From NCBI GenBank assembly GCA_963753685.1, contig CAVWDE010000007.1:158637-222636 (forward strand): DNA of 64,000 nucleotides, in the 5' to 3' direction. Origin of the DNA: DATAOG01 sp963753685. Lineage in GTDB: Bacteria > Pseudomonadota > Alphaproteobacteria > Geminicoccales > Geminicoccaceae. Of this stretch, positions 35,910-44,217 are shown piece after piece. The notes beneath the pieces were generated by a model that worked only from the letters and a program-made list of their open reading frames with translations, was not told the origin of the DNA and ran no database searches. A program made the position numbers and the translations under genes. The first letter of the stretch is position 1. The number at the start of each line of letters is the position of its first letter.

Positions 35910-36343
35910 TTCCCTCCTCCTTCTTGGTTGCATCCCCACCCGGTACGAACTCCTCTGGCCGCGGTCCGTTCCCCTCGCGCGATGAAAGATGAAAACGGAA
36001 CCCCATGGTGTCATGTGCACACCGTAGTCGCCGCGATGGTGCTGCGGAGGCCCAGGCCCCGCCCCGTCCCGATTGGCTCGACGCGCGAGGCCGCGGGCTT
36101 CAGGCCAGATACCCCTTCGCCATCATGGCGGAACGGCACCCCCCGCCGCCTGGACGCGGAGACTAGCCAAAGCGCGTGGCCCCTCGCGGGAACCAACGGA
36201 TCGGAAATCCGTTATGGGGGGATCCGGCAGCGCAGCCACCTTTCGCAGGCCGCGCTCACTGATCCGGAGCCGATCCGCTTGGCCCACCGTTCGAAAAAAG
36301 TCGGGCGGGGTCCTGGCGCGCTCGATAGAGGGGAGCACCCGCG
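35910..36343. other. Divergent intergenic region between two related small exported proteins
   Basis: Holds the promoters of both genes. No convincing reading frame: those present lack ribosome sites and homology. No clear -35/-10 pair was identified. GGGGAG lies before the right-hand start. Confidence 0.5.
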
Positions 36344-36838
36344 ATGGCACCAGCTGCTCACTACTCGTGGTTGAACGCACGCATCGGCATTGTCCTGGCA
36401 GCCGTGGCCGCATCTTCCTGCGTGGCAGCGCCGCAGTCGTCGCCGCACTCGTTGCAGCAGGTGCAGGCGGCCGGTCCGAGTGTCACCTACGACTACAGCG
36501 GTGATGAGGAATTGCTGCAGGCGTCACAGGACGCGGGGACCTTCTGCAGCCAGTACAATTCGGCACCGGGTCCGGCAAGAATCACGAACACGCCGACCAG
36601 CGGCCTCAGAAGGGTGGTCTTCGAGTGCGGGCCCGCCCAGCCGCCGGCGGTGGTGGTGCCGCAGCAGGCGCTCGGTCCCAATCTCGCCTACAGCTATCGG
36701 ACCGACGAGGAACTGCTGGGGGCTTCCCGGACAGCCGAGGCCTACTGCATGAAAAGCGGGTTGCACGGAGTTGTTTCCAACATCACCCCCAATACGGACG
36801 GTTCCAAGACGGTGACCTTTCAGTGCGCCCGAGGATAG
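36344..36838 (+). CDS. Exported protein with two tandem Y-x-Y...C...F-x-C domains
   Basis: This is a 164-residue protein. A hydrophobic leader (IGIVLAAVAASSCVAAP) with SSC may be a lipobox or Sec signal. Domain 1: PSVTYDYSGDEELLQASQDA, FC, then VVFECG. Domain 2: PNLAYSYRTDEELLGASRTA, YC, then TVTFQC. The two units align with each other and with the single domain of the divergent lipoprotein. Each keeps a Cys pair. The function is unknown; a binding or structural role in the periplasm is a guess. The start has GGGGAG seven bases upstream. Confidence 0.78.
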   Translation: MAPAAHYSWLNARIGIVLAAVAASSCVAAPQSSPHSLQQVQAAGPSVTYDYSGDEELLQASQDAGTFCSQYNSAPGPARITNTPTSGLRRVVFECGPAQPPAVVVPQQALGPNLAYSYRTDEELLGASRTAEAYCMKSGLHGVVSNITPNTDGSKTVTFQCARG

Positions 36839-37061
36839 TCCCCTGGGAACGCAGAGGGCTTGAGGTCGGCTTTTTGGCTCGCTGGCAAGCGCAAGCAGGT
36901 CGCCGGACCTGGCCGCTCGCCGTGGGAATGACGGAGCAGCTTTTCGGGTGGCATCCGAGCCCATCCGGGGACGGTCGGACCACAAATCACCGGTGACATG
37001 GGATTTTTCAGTCGGGCGGGACTTTTCGCGCGCTCGCGTGCCAGGCGGGCCTGGCCCGCGG

Positions 37062-38258
37062 TCAGGGGGCGAGCAGGGTGTGGCCGAGGCTGATCACGAC
37101 CGCGTTCACAAGGTCGATGAAGAAGGCGCCGACCAGGGGCACGACCAGGAACGCCTTGGCCGAGGCGCCGTAGCGGTGGGTCAGCGCCGACATGTTCGCG
37201 ACCGCGGTCGGCGTGGCGCCGAGCGAGAGGCCGATGAACCCCGCCCCGATCACCGCGGCGTCGTAGTCGCGCCCGAGCACCGGGAACACCACGAAGCGGC
37301 AGATCAGGACCATCGCCGCGATCTGGAGCGCGAGCACCAGCAGCAGGGGGCCGGCCACGGCGGACAGCGTCCAGAGCTCGAGCGACATGAGCGCGCGCGT
37401 GAGGAACAGGTTCAAGGCGAGCTCGCTCAAGAGGCTGAGCGCGGGGCTGCCGATCGGCCAGCGCAGGCGCGGCAGCAGCCGCGGTCCGAGGTTGCCGATC
37501 AGGATGCCGGCGAAGATCGCGGTGACGAACGCCGGCAGCTTGAGGCCGAGCCAGCCGAGCGCGACCCCGATCTGGTTGCCCAGCCCGATCGCGAGCGCCA
37601 GCAAAAGGATCGAGGCGAAGATCGCGGGCACGTCGATCGGCGCCTCGATCGGCCCGCCGCCCGCGGTCTCGTGGATCGGGCCGCCGCCAGCCGGCCGCAG
37701 CCGGTAGCGTTCGATCAGGTAACGCCCGACCGGGCCGCCGATGACGCCGCCCGCGATCAGCCCGAAGGTGGCGCTCGCGAGGCCGATCACCGGCGCCAGG
37801 TGGGTGTGCTCGGCGAAGATCGCGCCCCACGCCGCCGCCGTGCCGTGGCCCCCGAGCAGGGACACGGAGCCTGCCATCAGGCCGAGCAGCGGCTCGGTGC
37901 CCAGGAGCCACGCGCAGCTGACGCCGATCAGGTTCTGCGCCAGCAGAGCGCCGGCCGCGATCGCCAGCAGGAGGACCAGCGGCCAGCCGCCGGCGGCGAG
38001 GTCGCGGACGCTCGCATTGAGCCCGATCGAGGCGAAGAAGAAGAGCAGCGCAAAGGGGCCTGTGGTGAACCCGATCTCGATCCCGGCGAGCGCGCGGATC
38101 AGGGCCACGACCAGGGCCACCAGCAGCCCGCCGGTCACCGCCTCGGGAATGCGGTAGGTCTCGAGCACGGCGATCTTGGCGGTCAGGAAACGGCCGAGGA
38201 AGTAGGCGAGGATCGCGACCACGATCGTGTCGGTGCCGTCGAGGGTGAGCGCGCGCAT
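37062..38258 (-). CDS. gltS: Sodium:glutamate symporter (GltS family)
   Basis: This inner-membrane glutamate/Na+ symporter has 398 residues, about ten to twelve membrane helices and the two pore-loop motifs: SVSLLGGHGTAAAWG in the first half and AGFIGLSLGATPTAVANMSAL in the second. An Ile/Leu-rich N-terminus (TIVVAILAYFLGRFLT) follows the start MRALTLDG. Longer in-frame starts are low-complexity and not conserved. It is a single-gene unit, and its closeness to the glnBA region is probably chance. Confidence 0.95.
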   Translation of the reverse strand: MRALTLDGTDTIVVAILAYFLGRFLTAKIAVLETYRIPEAVTGGLLVALVVALIRALAGIEIGFTTGPFALLFFFASIGLNASVRDLAAGGWPLVLLLAIAAGALLAQNLIGVSCAWLLGTEPLLGLMAGSVSLLGGHGTAAAWGAIFAEHTHLAPVIGLASATFGLIAGGVIGGPVGRYLIERYRLRPAGGGPIHETAGGGPIEAPIDVPAIFASILLLALAIGLGNQIGVALGWLGLKLPAFVTAIFAGILIGNLGPRLLPRLRWPIGSPALSLLSELALNLFLTRALMSLELWTLSAVAGPLLLVLALQIAAMVLICRFVVFPVLGRDYDAAVIGAGFIGLSLGATPTAVANMSALTHRYGASAKAFLVVPLVGAFFIDLVNAVVISLGHTLLAP

Positions 38259-38669
38259 GGCGTTCGTCCGCGGGCTAGAGGCGCGATCGGGAGGTGGCGA
38301 TGGCCAGCCGGTCGCGAGCGCGGCGCCAGCCCGCCGGGCGGCCAGGCAGCAACCGGCGCCGACCGGCTTCGGCCGCGCCCGGTGCGGGCGGCGCGGCGCG
38401 GGGCAAGAGCTCGAAGCGCGGGCGGCGTCGCGCGTCAAAGGTGCGGTGCGCCATCGCCATCATGACCGGAGCGCGACCAGCAGCATCGCCCCGCGCTTTG
38501 GGGATCGTGACCCCCCTCGATCGCATGGTCCGGGCCTCTCTGACGTCCCGCAGCATCGTTAGCGGCCCCGACCGGCGTCAGCAAGAGGTCTGCGCAAACA
38601 GGCTCAGCGGGGCGCAGCCGGTGCTCGGGCGGGCGTGCGGCGGGCAGGGGGCGCCGGGGTTGCCTCTGA
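38259..38669. other. Gap without a convincing gene
   Basis: About 410 very GC-rich bases between gltS and the LacI-type fragment. One minus-strand frame (38,275-38,556) gives an Arg/Ala/Pro-rich product without known motifs and was not accepted. Confidence 0.5.
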
Positions 38670-39005
38670 TCAGACGTTCTCGGCGGTATAGATGTCGAAC
38701 GGCAAAACGTGCGCGCTGGCGCCCGCCGCGCGGTCGCGCTCGGTCGCTTCGGCCATCGCGCGGACGGTCGGGTCGGCGAACCGCTCGAGCGGGTGGGCGA
38801 TCACCAGCTTTCAGCACGCCCTCGATCAGGCCCATCCGGGTCGGCCGGGTCAGATCGAGGCCGACGGTGACGATCCGCCGGAACGCCTGGTTCTCGCGCA
38901 GCGCCGCCATCACGCCCCGGATGCCGCCGCCCGCGACCAGGAGGCCGACCAGATCGGGAGTGCGCGCGATCAGCTCGCGGCAGATCTCGGCCGCATAGCG
39001 CGCCC
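38670..39005 (-). pseudogene. LacI-family regulator, C-terminal fragment, frameshifted
   Basis: Only the end of the effector-binding domain is left: RYAAEICRELIARTPDLVGL, LLVAGGGIRGVMAALRENQ, IVTVGLDLTRPTRMGLIEGV, then after a one-base shift at about 38,813 (an extra A in an A-run) LVIAHPLERFADPTVRAMAE and HVLPFDIYTAENV-stop. The DNA-binding domain and first half are absent: at about 39,005 the sequence changes to a desaturase fragment on the other strand. LacI-type regulators usually control sugar or polyol genes, which fits the isomerase downstream, but this copy cannot function as it stands. Confidence 0.8.
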
Positions 39006-39270
39006 GGTGTTCAGCTTTCTCTACGCCAACATGAACTACCACATCGAGCACCACATGTTCCCAATGGTGCCCGGCTACAACCTGCCGAAGCTGCACGAGT
39101 TGATCAAGGATCAGTGCCCGCCGGCCTACCCTGGACTGTGGGCGACGTACCGGGAGATCATCCCGGCGCTGATCAGGCAGCGCCAGGACCCGAGCTGGGC
39201 CGTCCAGCGGCCGTTGCCTGAGACCGCCAACACCAACCGAACGCTGTGGGCTGCCGAACCGGCTGCCTGA
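39003..39270 (+). pseudogene. Fatty-acid desaturase (MocD-like), C-terminal fragment
   Basis: This is the last about 88 residues of a membrane fatty-acid desaturase-type protein. PVFSFLYANMNYHIEHHMFP holds the third histidine box (HxxHH), followed by YNLPKLHELIKDQCPPAYPG and YREIIPALIRQRQDP. The first two histidine boxes and membrane helices are missing because the sequence switches to the LacI fragment at the junction. The C-terminal pattern resembles the MocD group found near ferredoxin genes. As given it cannot be active. Confidence 0.8.
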
Positions 39271-39300
39271 GCGCACCCGGCCGCAAGGGAGGCCAAGATA

Positions 39301-39384
39301 ATGCCAGTCTCGAAAGCGCTGGACGGCGACGCGGCGCCGGACCCGACGGGCATCGACGGCCAGCGCGCGCTCAGGCTGGCCTAA
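39301..39384 (+). CDS. Possible 27-residue peptide or truncated gene start
   Basis: ATG with GGGAGG eight bases upstream opens a frame MPVSKALDGDAAPDPTG that stops after 27 codons. The position just after the desaturase is where MocD-type clusters often carry a ferredoxin gene, so this could be the start of a lost gene. No motif supports it. Confidence 0.3.
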   Translation: MPVSKALDGDAAPDPTGIDGQRALRLA

Positions 39385-39438
39385 GCGGCCTATGTCTCGC
39401 TACACTCCAGCCGTCGGGTCGAGCTCTGAGGTGCGCGC

Positions 39439-40403
39439 ATGAAGATCGGCATGGTTTCGGATTCGCTGGCCCATCTGCCCTTCGAGGCGATGCTCGACGC
39501 GGCGCAGCGAGCAGGGCGTCGAGGGCATCGAGATCAATGCCGGCAATTGGTCCTCGGCGCCGCATCTCGATCTCGCGCGGCCTGCTCGAAAATGCTTCGG
39601 CGCGGCGCGACTTCCTGGCGGCGTTCGAGGCCCGCGGCCTCAGCCTGATCGCGCTCAATGCCAATGGCAACCAGCTGCACCCGACCGACGGCGAGCGGCA
39701 GTCGGCGGTGCTCCACGACACCATCCGTCTCGCCGGGCTGCTCGGGCTCGACAAGGTCTGCCTGATGTCGGGCCTGCCCGCGGGCGGGCCGCACGACCTG
39801 ACGCCCAACTGGATCGTCTCCTCCTGGCCGCCCGAGACCGGCCGGATCCTCGCCTGGCAATGGCAGGAGAAGCTCCTGCCCCATTGGCGGGATCTGGCCG
39901 GGCTCGCGGCCGAGAACGGCGTCACGCGGCTCGCGGTCGAGCTGCACGGCAACCAGCTGGTCTACAACGTGCCCTCGCTCCTGCGCCTGCGCGCGGAGAT
40001 TGGTCCCGTGGTCGGCGCCAATCTCGATCCGAGCCATCTGATGTGGATGGGGGCGGACCCGATCGCCGCAATCGATGCGCTCGGCGATGCGATCTTGCAC
40101 GTCCACGCCAAGGACACGTTCCTCAACCGGCCTCAGCAGGCGACCACGAGCCTGCTCGAGAACGGCGCGCTCACCGACGTCAGCGCGCGCTCCTGGTCCT
40201 ACATCACGCTCGGCTACGGCCATGGGCAGAGCTGGTGGCGGGATTTCTGCTACCGGCTACGCATGGCGGGTTATGATGGCTGGCTCGCGATCGAGCACGA
40301 GGACGTCATGCTCTCGCGGCTCGAAGGCGTGCGCCGCTCGGTCGACCTGCTGCGGGCCGTGGCCCCGGTCGAGCAGAGCGACTACGTGCCCGAGGCGATC
40401 TGA
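39439..40403 (+). CDS. Sugar phosphate isomerase/epimerase (TIM barrel), two frameshifts
   Basis: This is a xylose-isomerase-like TIM-barrel protein of about 320 residues. The start MKIGMVSDSLAHLPFEAMLD is in one frame. After the first shift (about 39,508) EQGVEGIEINAGNWSSAPHL is in another. After the second (about 39,582) the third frame gives RLLENASARRDFLAAFEARG to the end. Metal or substrate residues are likely in LIALNANGNQLHP, TRLAVELHGNQLVYN, GANLDPSHLMWMGAD, HVHAKDTF and WLAIEHEDVML. Family members act on inososes, hexuloses and related polyols. Both shifts are single-base and lie in low-complexity GC runs. Confidence 0.85.
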
Positions 40404-40458
40404 CCGCGCGGCCCGGTCCGAGGCAACCGGCGGCACTGCGCTCGAGAAGGATGGCCCC

Positions 40459-41470
40459 ATGGATGACGCCCGTTACGGCCAGCGTGACAAGCGGGGACAT
40501 TGGCGACCCTTCAAGCTGGTCCACTACCCGCCGGTGTTCGTCTGGCCGGCGCAGCCGCAGGGCATCCTCAAATGGTTGTTCGGCTACCCGAGCTACCTTT
40601 TGCCCTGGAACCTGCTCTATGCCGCGATCGCGGCCGTCGTCTGGCTGTACCTGACGCCACCGGCCCCGACCTTGCAGACCTTTGCACCCGGCTGGATCGC
40701 CTTCATCCTCGCGCGCAACCTCGCTCTGACCGGGCTGTTCTTCGGCGCGTTCCACCTCCGGCTCTACATCCGGCGCGCCCAGGGCAACACGTTCAAGTAC
40801 AATCCGAAATGGCTCGACACGGACAATCCCGTCTTTCTCTGGCGCGACCAGACCCTCGACAACATGTTCTGGACGCTCATCAGCGGGGTCTCGATCTGGA
40901 CGGCCTACGAGGTCCTGACGCTCTGGATGTTCGCCAACGGCTACGTGCCCTGGATCAGCTGGCATGCGCATCCGGTCTACCTGGCCCTGGTGATGCTGGC
41001 GATCCCGCTGCTGCGCGAGCTGCATTTCTATTGCGTTCACCGGTTGCTGCACGTGCCGGTGCTCTATCGGATGGTGCACAAGCTCCATCACAACAATGTC
41101 AATCCGGGACCCTGGTCGGGGCTGGCCATGCACCCGGTCGAGCATCTCCTTTATTTCTCCGGCGTGCTGATCCACTGGGTCTTGCCGTCGCATCCGGTGC
41201 ACGCCCTGTTCCATCTGATCCACGCCGGGCTGTCGCCGGTGCCGGGCCACACCGGCTTCGAAAAGCTGGTGGTCGGCGACGACAACGCGATCGATACCGA
41301 GTGCTACGCGCATTACCTTCATCACAAGTACTTCGAATGCAACTACGCCGACGGCTCCATTCCGCTCGACCAGTGGTTCGGTACCTTCCATGATGGCTCC
41401 GAAGGCGGCGCACGAAGCGATGAACCGGCGCTTCATGGCGCGCAGCGCCAGAATGAGGGCCCAGCCGTAG
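40459..41470 (+). CDS. Sterol desaturase/fatty acid hydroxylase family membrane enzyme, 3' frameshift
   Basis: This is a di-iron integral membrane oxygenase of about 337 residues. Histidine boxes: HFYCVHRLLH, MVHKLHHNN, HAGLSPVPGH and YLHHKYFECNY. Several hydrophobic segments precede them (LLYAAIAAVVWLYL, WIAFILARNLALTGLFFGAF). At about 41,402 the frame shifts: FGTFHDGSE continues as AAHEAMNRRFMARSARMRAQP and stops at 41,470. Without repair the protein would run on to 41,637, overlapping the next gene. The start MDDARYGQRDKRGHW was chosen for homology. Substrate (sterol, carotenoid or lipid) unknown. Confidence 0.88.
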
Positions 41471-41544
41471 CGGCGGGTCACCGGGAAAGGGCGCGCCGGT
41501 CTGCGTCAATCTCAGGACCTGCCCGGTCAAGGTCGAGGACGACT

Positions 41545-43137
41545 TCAGCGTCCGAGCCGCTTGCGGTCCTTCAGGATCTCGCGGGCGGCGTTGTGGCCCG
41601 GGATGCCGGAGACGCCGCCGCCCGGATGGGCCGATGAGCCGCATAAGTAGAGCCCGCGGATGGGGCTGCGGTAATCGGCAAAGCCGGGCGCCGGGCGCTG
41701 CCAGAACAGCTGGTCGAGCGACAATTCGCCATGGAAGATGTGGCCGTTCGGGATGTTGAGGATCTCCTCGATGTCGGGGGGCAGCAGCACCTGCAGGTCG
41801 ATGATCTGCGAGGAGAAGCCGGGCGCGAACTGATCGATCACGCCGAGCACGTTCTTGACCAGGCCGTCGCGCTCGCGCTCCCAGCTGGCGTTCTTGAGCT
41901 CATAGGGCGCGTGGCCGCCGAACAGGTGGACCACGTGCTTGCCCGGCGGCGCTATCGTCCGGTCGCGGATGGTCGGCACCACCGGCGTGACGAACGGCCT
42001 GGTCGAATACCAGCCGTATTTGGCGTCGTCATAGGCGCGCTCGAGCCAGTCGATGTCGGGTGCCAGGTGCACGTAGGTCGGATAGTCGAAGCCCGCCTTC
42101 GTCTTGTCGAAGGCGCGATAGGCGGGCGGCGCCTCGGCCGCGATGTTGATCTTGAAGGCGGTCGAGAAAGTCCTGAAGCTGTCGATCTCGGCCAGGAACT
42201 CGGCCGGCAGGTGGCGGGGCCCGACCAGCTTGCCGTAGAGGATTTTCGCGTTGGCGTTCGAGGCGACGACCCGGGCCCGATAGTCCTCGCCCGCCGCGGT
42301 GACCACGCCGACCGCGGCGCCGTTCTCGACGATCACCTCCGCGACCGCGGCCGACGTCTTGACCTCGAGCCCGAAGCGCGCGCCCGAAGCCGCGATCGCC
42401 TTCGAGATCGTGCCCATGCCGCCGCGCACGAAGCCCCAGCCGGCAGCACCCTCGTGCTCGCCCATCATGTGGTGCATGATGACGTAGGCCGAGCCCGGCG
42501 ACTTCGGTCCCGCGAAGGTGCCGATCGAGGCGTAATAGGCGAACAGCGCCTTGATGATGTCGGATTCGAACCAGCGCGAGAGGTAGTCGTAGGCGCTCAT
42601 GCTGAGCAGATCGACCATGCGGTAGAAGCCGCGGCCGATCCTGCGCTGGCGCCAGAGCAGCGCCGCGGTCGCCTTGAAGCCCCGCCAGTCGCGCCGGGTC
42701 GGATCGACCGGCGTCTCCAGCAGCAGCGCGCGCACGATCCGGGCCGCTTCCTGCAGGTAGTCGTTGAAGGCGGGATAGGCTTCGGCATCGTGCTTGGAGA
42801 ACCGCGCGAACTGTTCCTGCGTCTTCTTCACATCGTCCGACAGGATGATGAAGTCGTCGTCATAGAGCGGGCAGAAGAGGTCATTGGCCGGCAGGACCTC
42901 GAGGCCGAATTTTCCAAGTTCGAGCTCGCGAATCACCTTGGGGTGCAAAAGGCTCATGACGTAGGAGAAGACCGAGAACGTGAAGCCCGGCACGATCTCC
43001 TCGGACACGGCGGCGCCGCCGATCACGTGCCGGCGCTCGAGCACCAGCGTCTTCAGCCCTGCCTTGGCGAGGTAGGCGCCGCACACCAGGCCATTGTGGC
43101 CGCCGCCGACGATGATCGCGTCGTAGACCTGGGCCAT
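41545..43137 (-). CDS. Phytoene-desaturase-like FAD oxidoreductase (CrtI/PYROXD2 family)
   Basis: This is a 530-residue FAD-dependent amine-oxidase-fold protein. It begins with YDAIIVGGGHNGLVCGAYLAK and LVLERRHVIGGAAVSEEIVPG, and ends with the family FAD motif PIRGLYLCGSSAHPGGGVSG and IPGHNAAREIL. It lies convergent with the fatty-acid hydroxylase-type gene. It may oxidise a lipid or carotenoid-like substrate; whether it works with its neighbour is unknown. No frameshift is seen in this gene, unlike many around it. Confidence 0.9.
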   Translation of the reverse strand: MAQVYDAIIVGGGHNGLVCGAYLAKAGLKTLVLERRHVIGGAAVSEEIVPGFTFSVFSYVMSLLHPKVIRELELGKFGLEVLPANDLFCPLYDDDFIILSDDVKKTQEQFARFSKHDAEAYPAFNDYLQEAARIVRALLLETPVDPTRRDWRGFKATAALLWRQRRIGRGFYRMVDLLSMSAYDYLSRWFESDIIKALFAYYASIGTFAGPKSPGSAYVIMHHMMGEHEGAAGWGFVRGGMGTISKAIAASGARFGLEVKTSAAVAEVIVENGAAVGVVTAAGEDYRARVVASNANAKILYGKLVGPRHLPAEFLAEIDSFRTFSTAFKINIAAEAPPAYRAFDKTKAGFDYPTYVHLAPDIDWLERAYDDAKYGWYSTRPFVTPVVPTIRDRTIAPPGKHVVHLFGGHAPYELKNASWERERDGLVKNVLGVIDQFAPGFSSQIIDLQVLLPPDIEEILNIPNGHIFHGELSLDQLFWQRPAPGFADYRSPIRGLYLCGSSAHPGGGVSGIPGHNAAREILKDRKRLGR

Positions 43138-43142
43138 GCGGG

Positions 43143-43571
43143 TCAGCCCGCGTCCCAGGGGTTGATCACCGCGACGCCGAGATGCTCGAAGTGGGCAATG
43201 TTGCGGGTCGCGACCGCCATGTCGTGCACCCGCGCGACCGCCGCGATTTGCGCATCGCTGAGATCCGGACTCCAACCTCGCATCCGAGCGTCAGCCGCGA
43301 GCTCCCCGTAGCTCAAGCCTGCGCGGGTGTCATAGGGAAGGATGCGATCGGCAAACCGTTGCCTGATCAGCGTGTCGAGCCAGGCCTCCAGCTCGATCCG
43401 GCGCTTGCCCGACGGCAAACATGCGATACCGACCGCGAGCTCGCCCACGATCGTCGCGGTCAGAAAAAGGCGCTCTGGATCCTGATCGTGAAGCCAGGAC
43501 GCAACATTTGGGTGCGGACGGGCCCGGCGCTGCTCGGACACGACATTCGTATCCAGAATGCAGCCCCTCAT
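43143..43571 (-). CDS. PIN-domain toxin, FitB/VapC type
   Basis: This 142-residue PIN-domain ribonuclease toxin has conserved acidic residues in CILDTNVVSEQRR (Asp), TATIVGELAVGI (Glu), and SDAQIAAVARVHDMAVATRN (Asp in the SDAQIAA helix and the TRN motif). HFEHLGVAVINPW is the typical FitB-like ending. It overlaps the upstream antitoxin gene by 4 bases, the normal operon layout. Two homologous antitoxins precede it. Confidence 0.93.
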   Translation of the reverse strand: MRGCILDTNVVSEQRRARPHPNVASWLHDQDPERLFLTATIVGELAVGIACLPSGKRRIELEAWLDTLIRQRFADRILPYDTRAGLSYGELAADARMRGWSPDLSDAQIAAVARVHDMAVATRNIAHFEHLGVAVINPWDAG

Positions 43572-43831
43572 TCAGAGAAATCCGGCACCCGGATGGGTTG
43601 ATGACGGAGCTCTTCGAGCACCTTGAAGAACTCGTCGTCATCCTCCAGCAAGGGACCGTCCTTCCGCAGCGCTTCCCAAAACTCGGCGCCGGTCAACTTG
43701 GGCTTGGGAGCGAGCACCTCCTGGAGGATCAGGCGGTGCTCAGCCTCGGCCGAGCGGCCGTGCGCCTTGGCCCGCGCCTTGAGCCGCTGGACCAAGTCGT
43801 CATCGAGCCTGCGCACGATCAAGGTCGCCAT
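43568..43831 (-). CDS. FitA-like ribbon-helix-helix antitoxin, copy adjacent to the toxin
   Basis: This 87-residue antitoxin has the ribbon-helix-helix N-terminus MATLIVRRLDDDLVQRLKAR. The helix AKAHGRSAEAEHRLILQEVL is a FitA signature, and the C-terminal tail that wraps the toxin reads FWEALRKDGPLLEDDDEFFK. It overlaps the toxin gene by 4 bases and is the likely cognate partner. It overlaps the end of a near-duplicate antitoxin gene by 13 bases. Confidence 0.92.
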   Translation of the reverse strand: MATLIVRRLDDDLVQRLKARAKAHGRSAEAEHRLILQEVLAPKPKLTGAEFWEALRKDGPLLEDDDEFFKVLEELRHQPIRVPDFSE

Positions 43832-44082
43832 CGCGTTCTTTCCTCCACCGGCTGATCGGCCTCCTCGAGCACTTTGAAGAACTCGTCGTCACCCTCCAGG
43901 AGCGGGGCGATCCGCCGGAGGGAATCCCAGAACTCGGCGCCGGTCATCTTCGGCTTTGGGCACAGCGTTTCCTGAAGGATCAAACGGTGCTCGGCCTCGG
44001 CCGAGCGGCCGTGCGCCTTGGCCCGCGCCTTCAGGCGCTGCACGAGGTCATCGTCGAGCTTGCGCACGATCAGGGTCGCCAT
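43819..44082 (-). CDS. Second FitA-like antitoxin, tandem duplicate
   Basis: This 87-residue protein is nearly identical to the next antitoxin over residues 1-75 (MATLIVRKLDDDLVQRLKAR, then SAEAEHRLILQETL), with FWDSLRRIAPLLEGDDEFFK in the toxin-binding part. The last residues differ (EADQPVEERTRWRP) because the frame runs into the start of the second copy. It is the promoter-proximal gene; a palindrome upstream is probably its operator. With only one toxin gene, this copy is an extra antitoxin. Confidence 0.9.
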   Translation of the reverse strand: MATLIVRKLDDDLVQRLKARAKAHGRSAEAEHRLILQETLCPKPKMTGAEFWDSLRRIAPLLEGDDEFFKVLEEADQPVEERTRWRP

Positions 44083-44104
44083 CGCATGGTCTCCTCGACT
44101 GTGA

Positions 44105-44121
44105 GATAGCATTTGCTATCA
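44105..44121 (-). promoter_or_regulatory. Palindromic operator upstream of the tandem fitA-like genes
   Basis: GATAGCA-TT-TGCTATC is a perfect 7-base inverted repeat 22 bases before the first antitoxin ATG, followed by A to give TGCTATCA. This resembles the half-site reported for FitA-type regulators, so autorepression by the antitoxin-toxin complex is likely. The site stands out as AT-rich. Confidence 0.55.
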
Positions 44122-44217
44122 TCGGCAGCAAGCCTCCGGCGGAAAGCTGTGGCCTGTCGAGGCCCGCCGCGGGTATGCTTCAGCGTGAGGCTGGCGAGGT
44201 CGGCGGGAGATCGGGGC

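Noticed and set aside
38275..38556. Minus-strand frame before the LacI fragment
   Set aside because: Low-complexity Arg/Ala/Pro product without ribosome site or motif.
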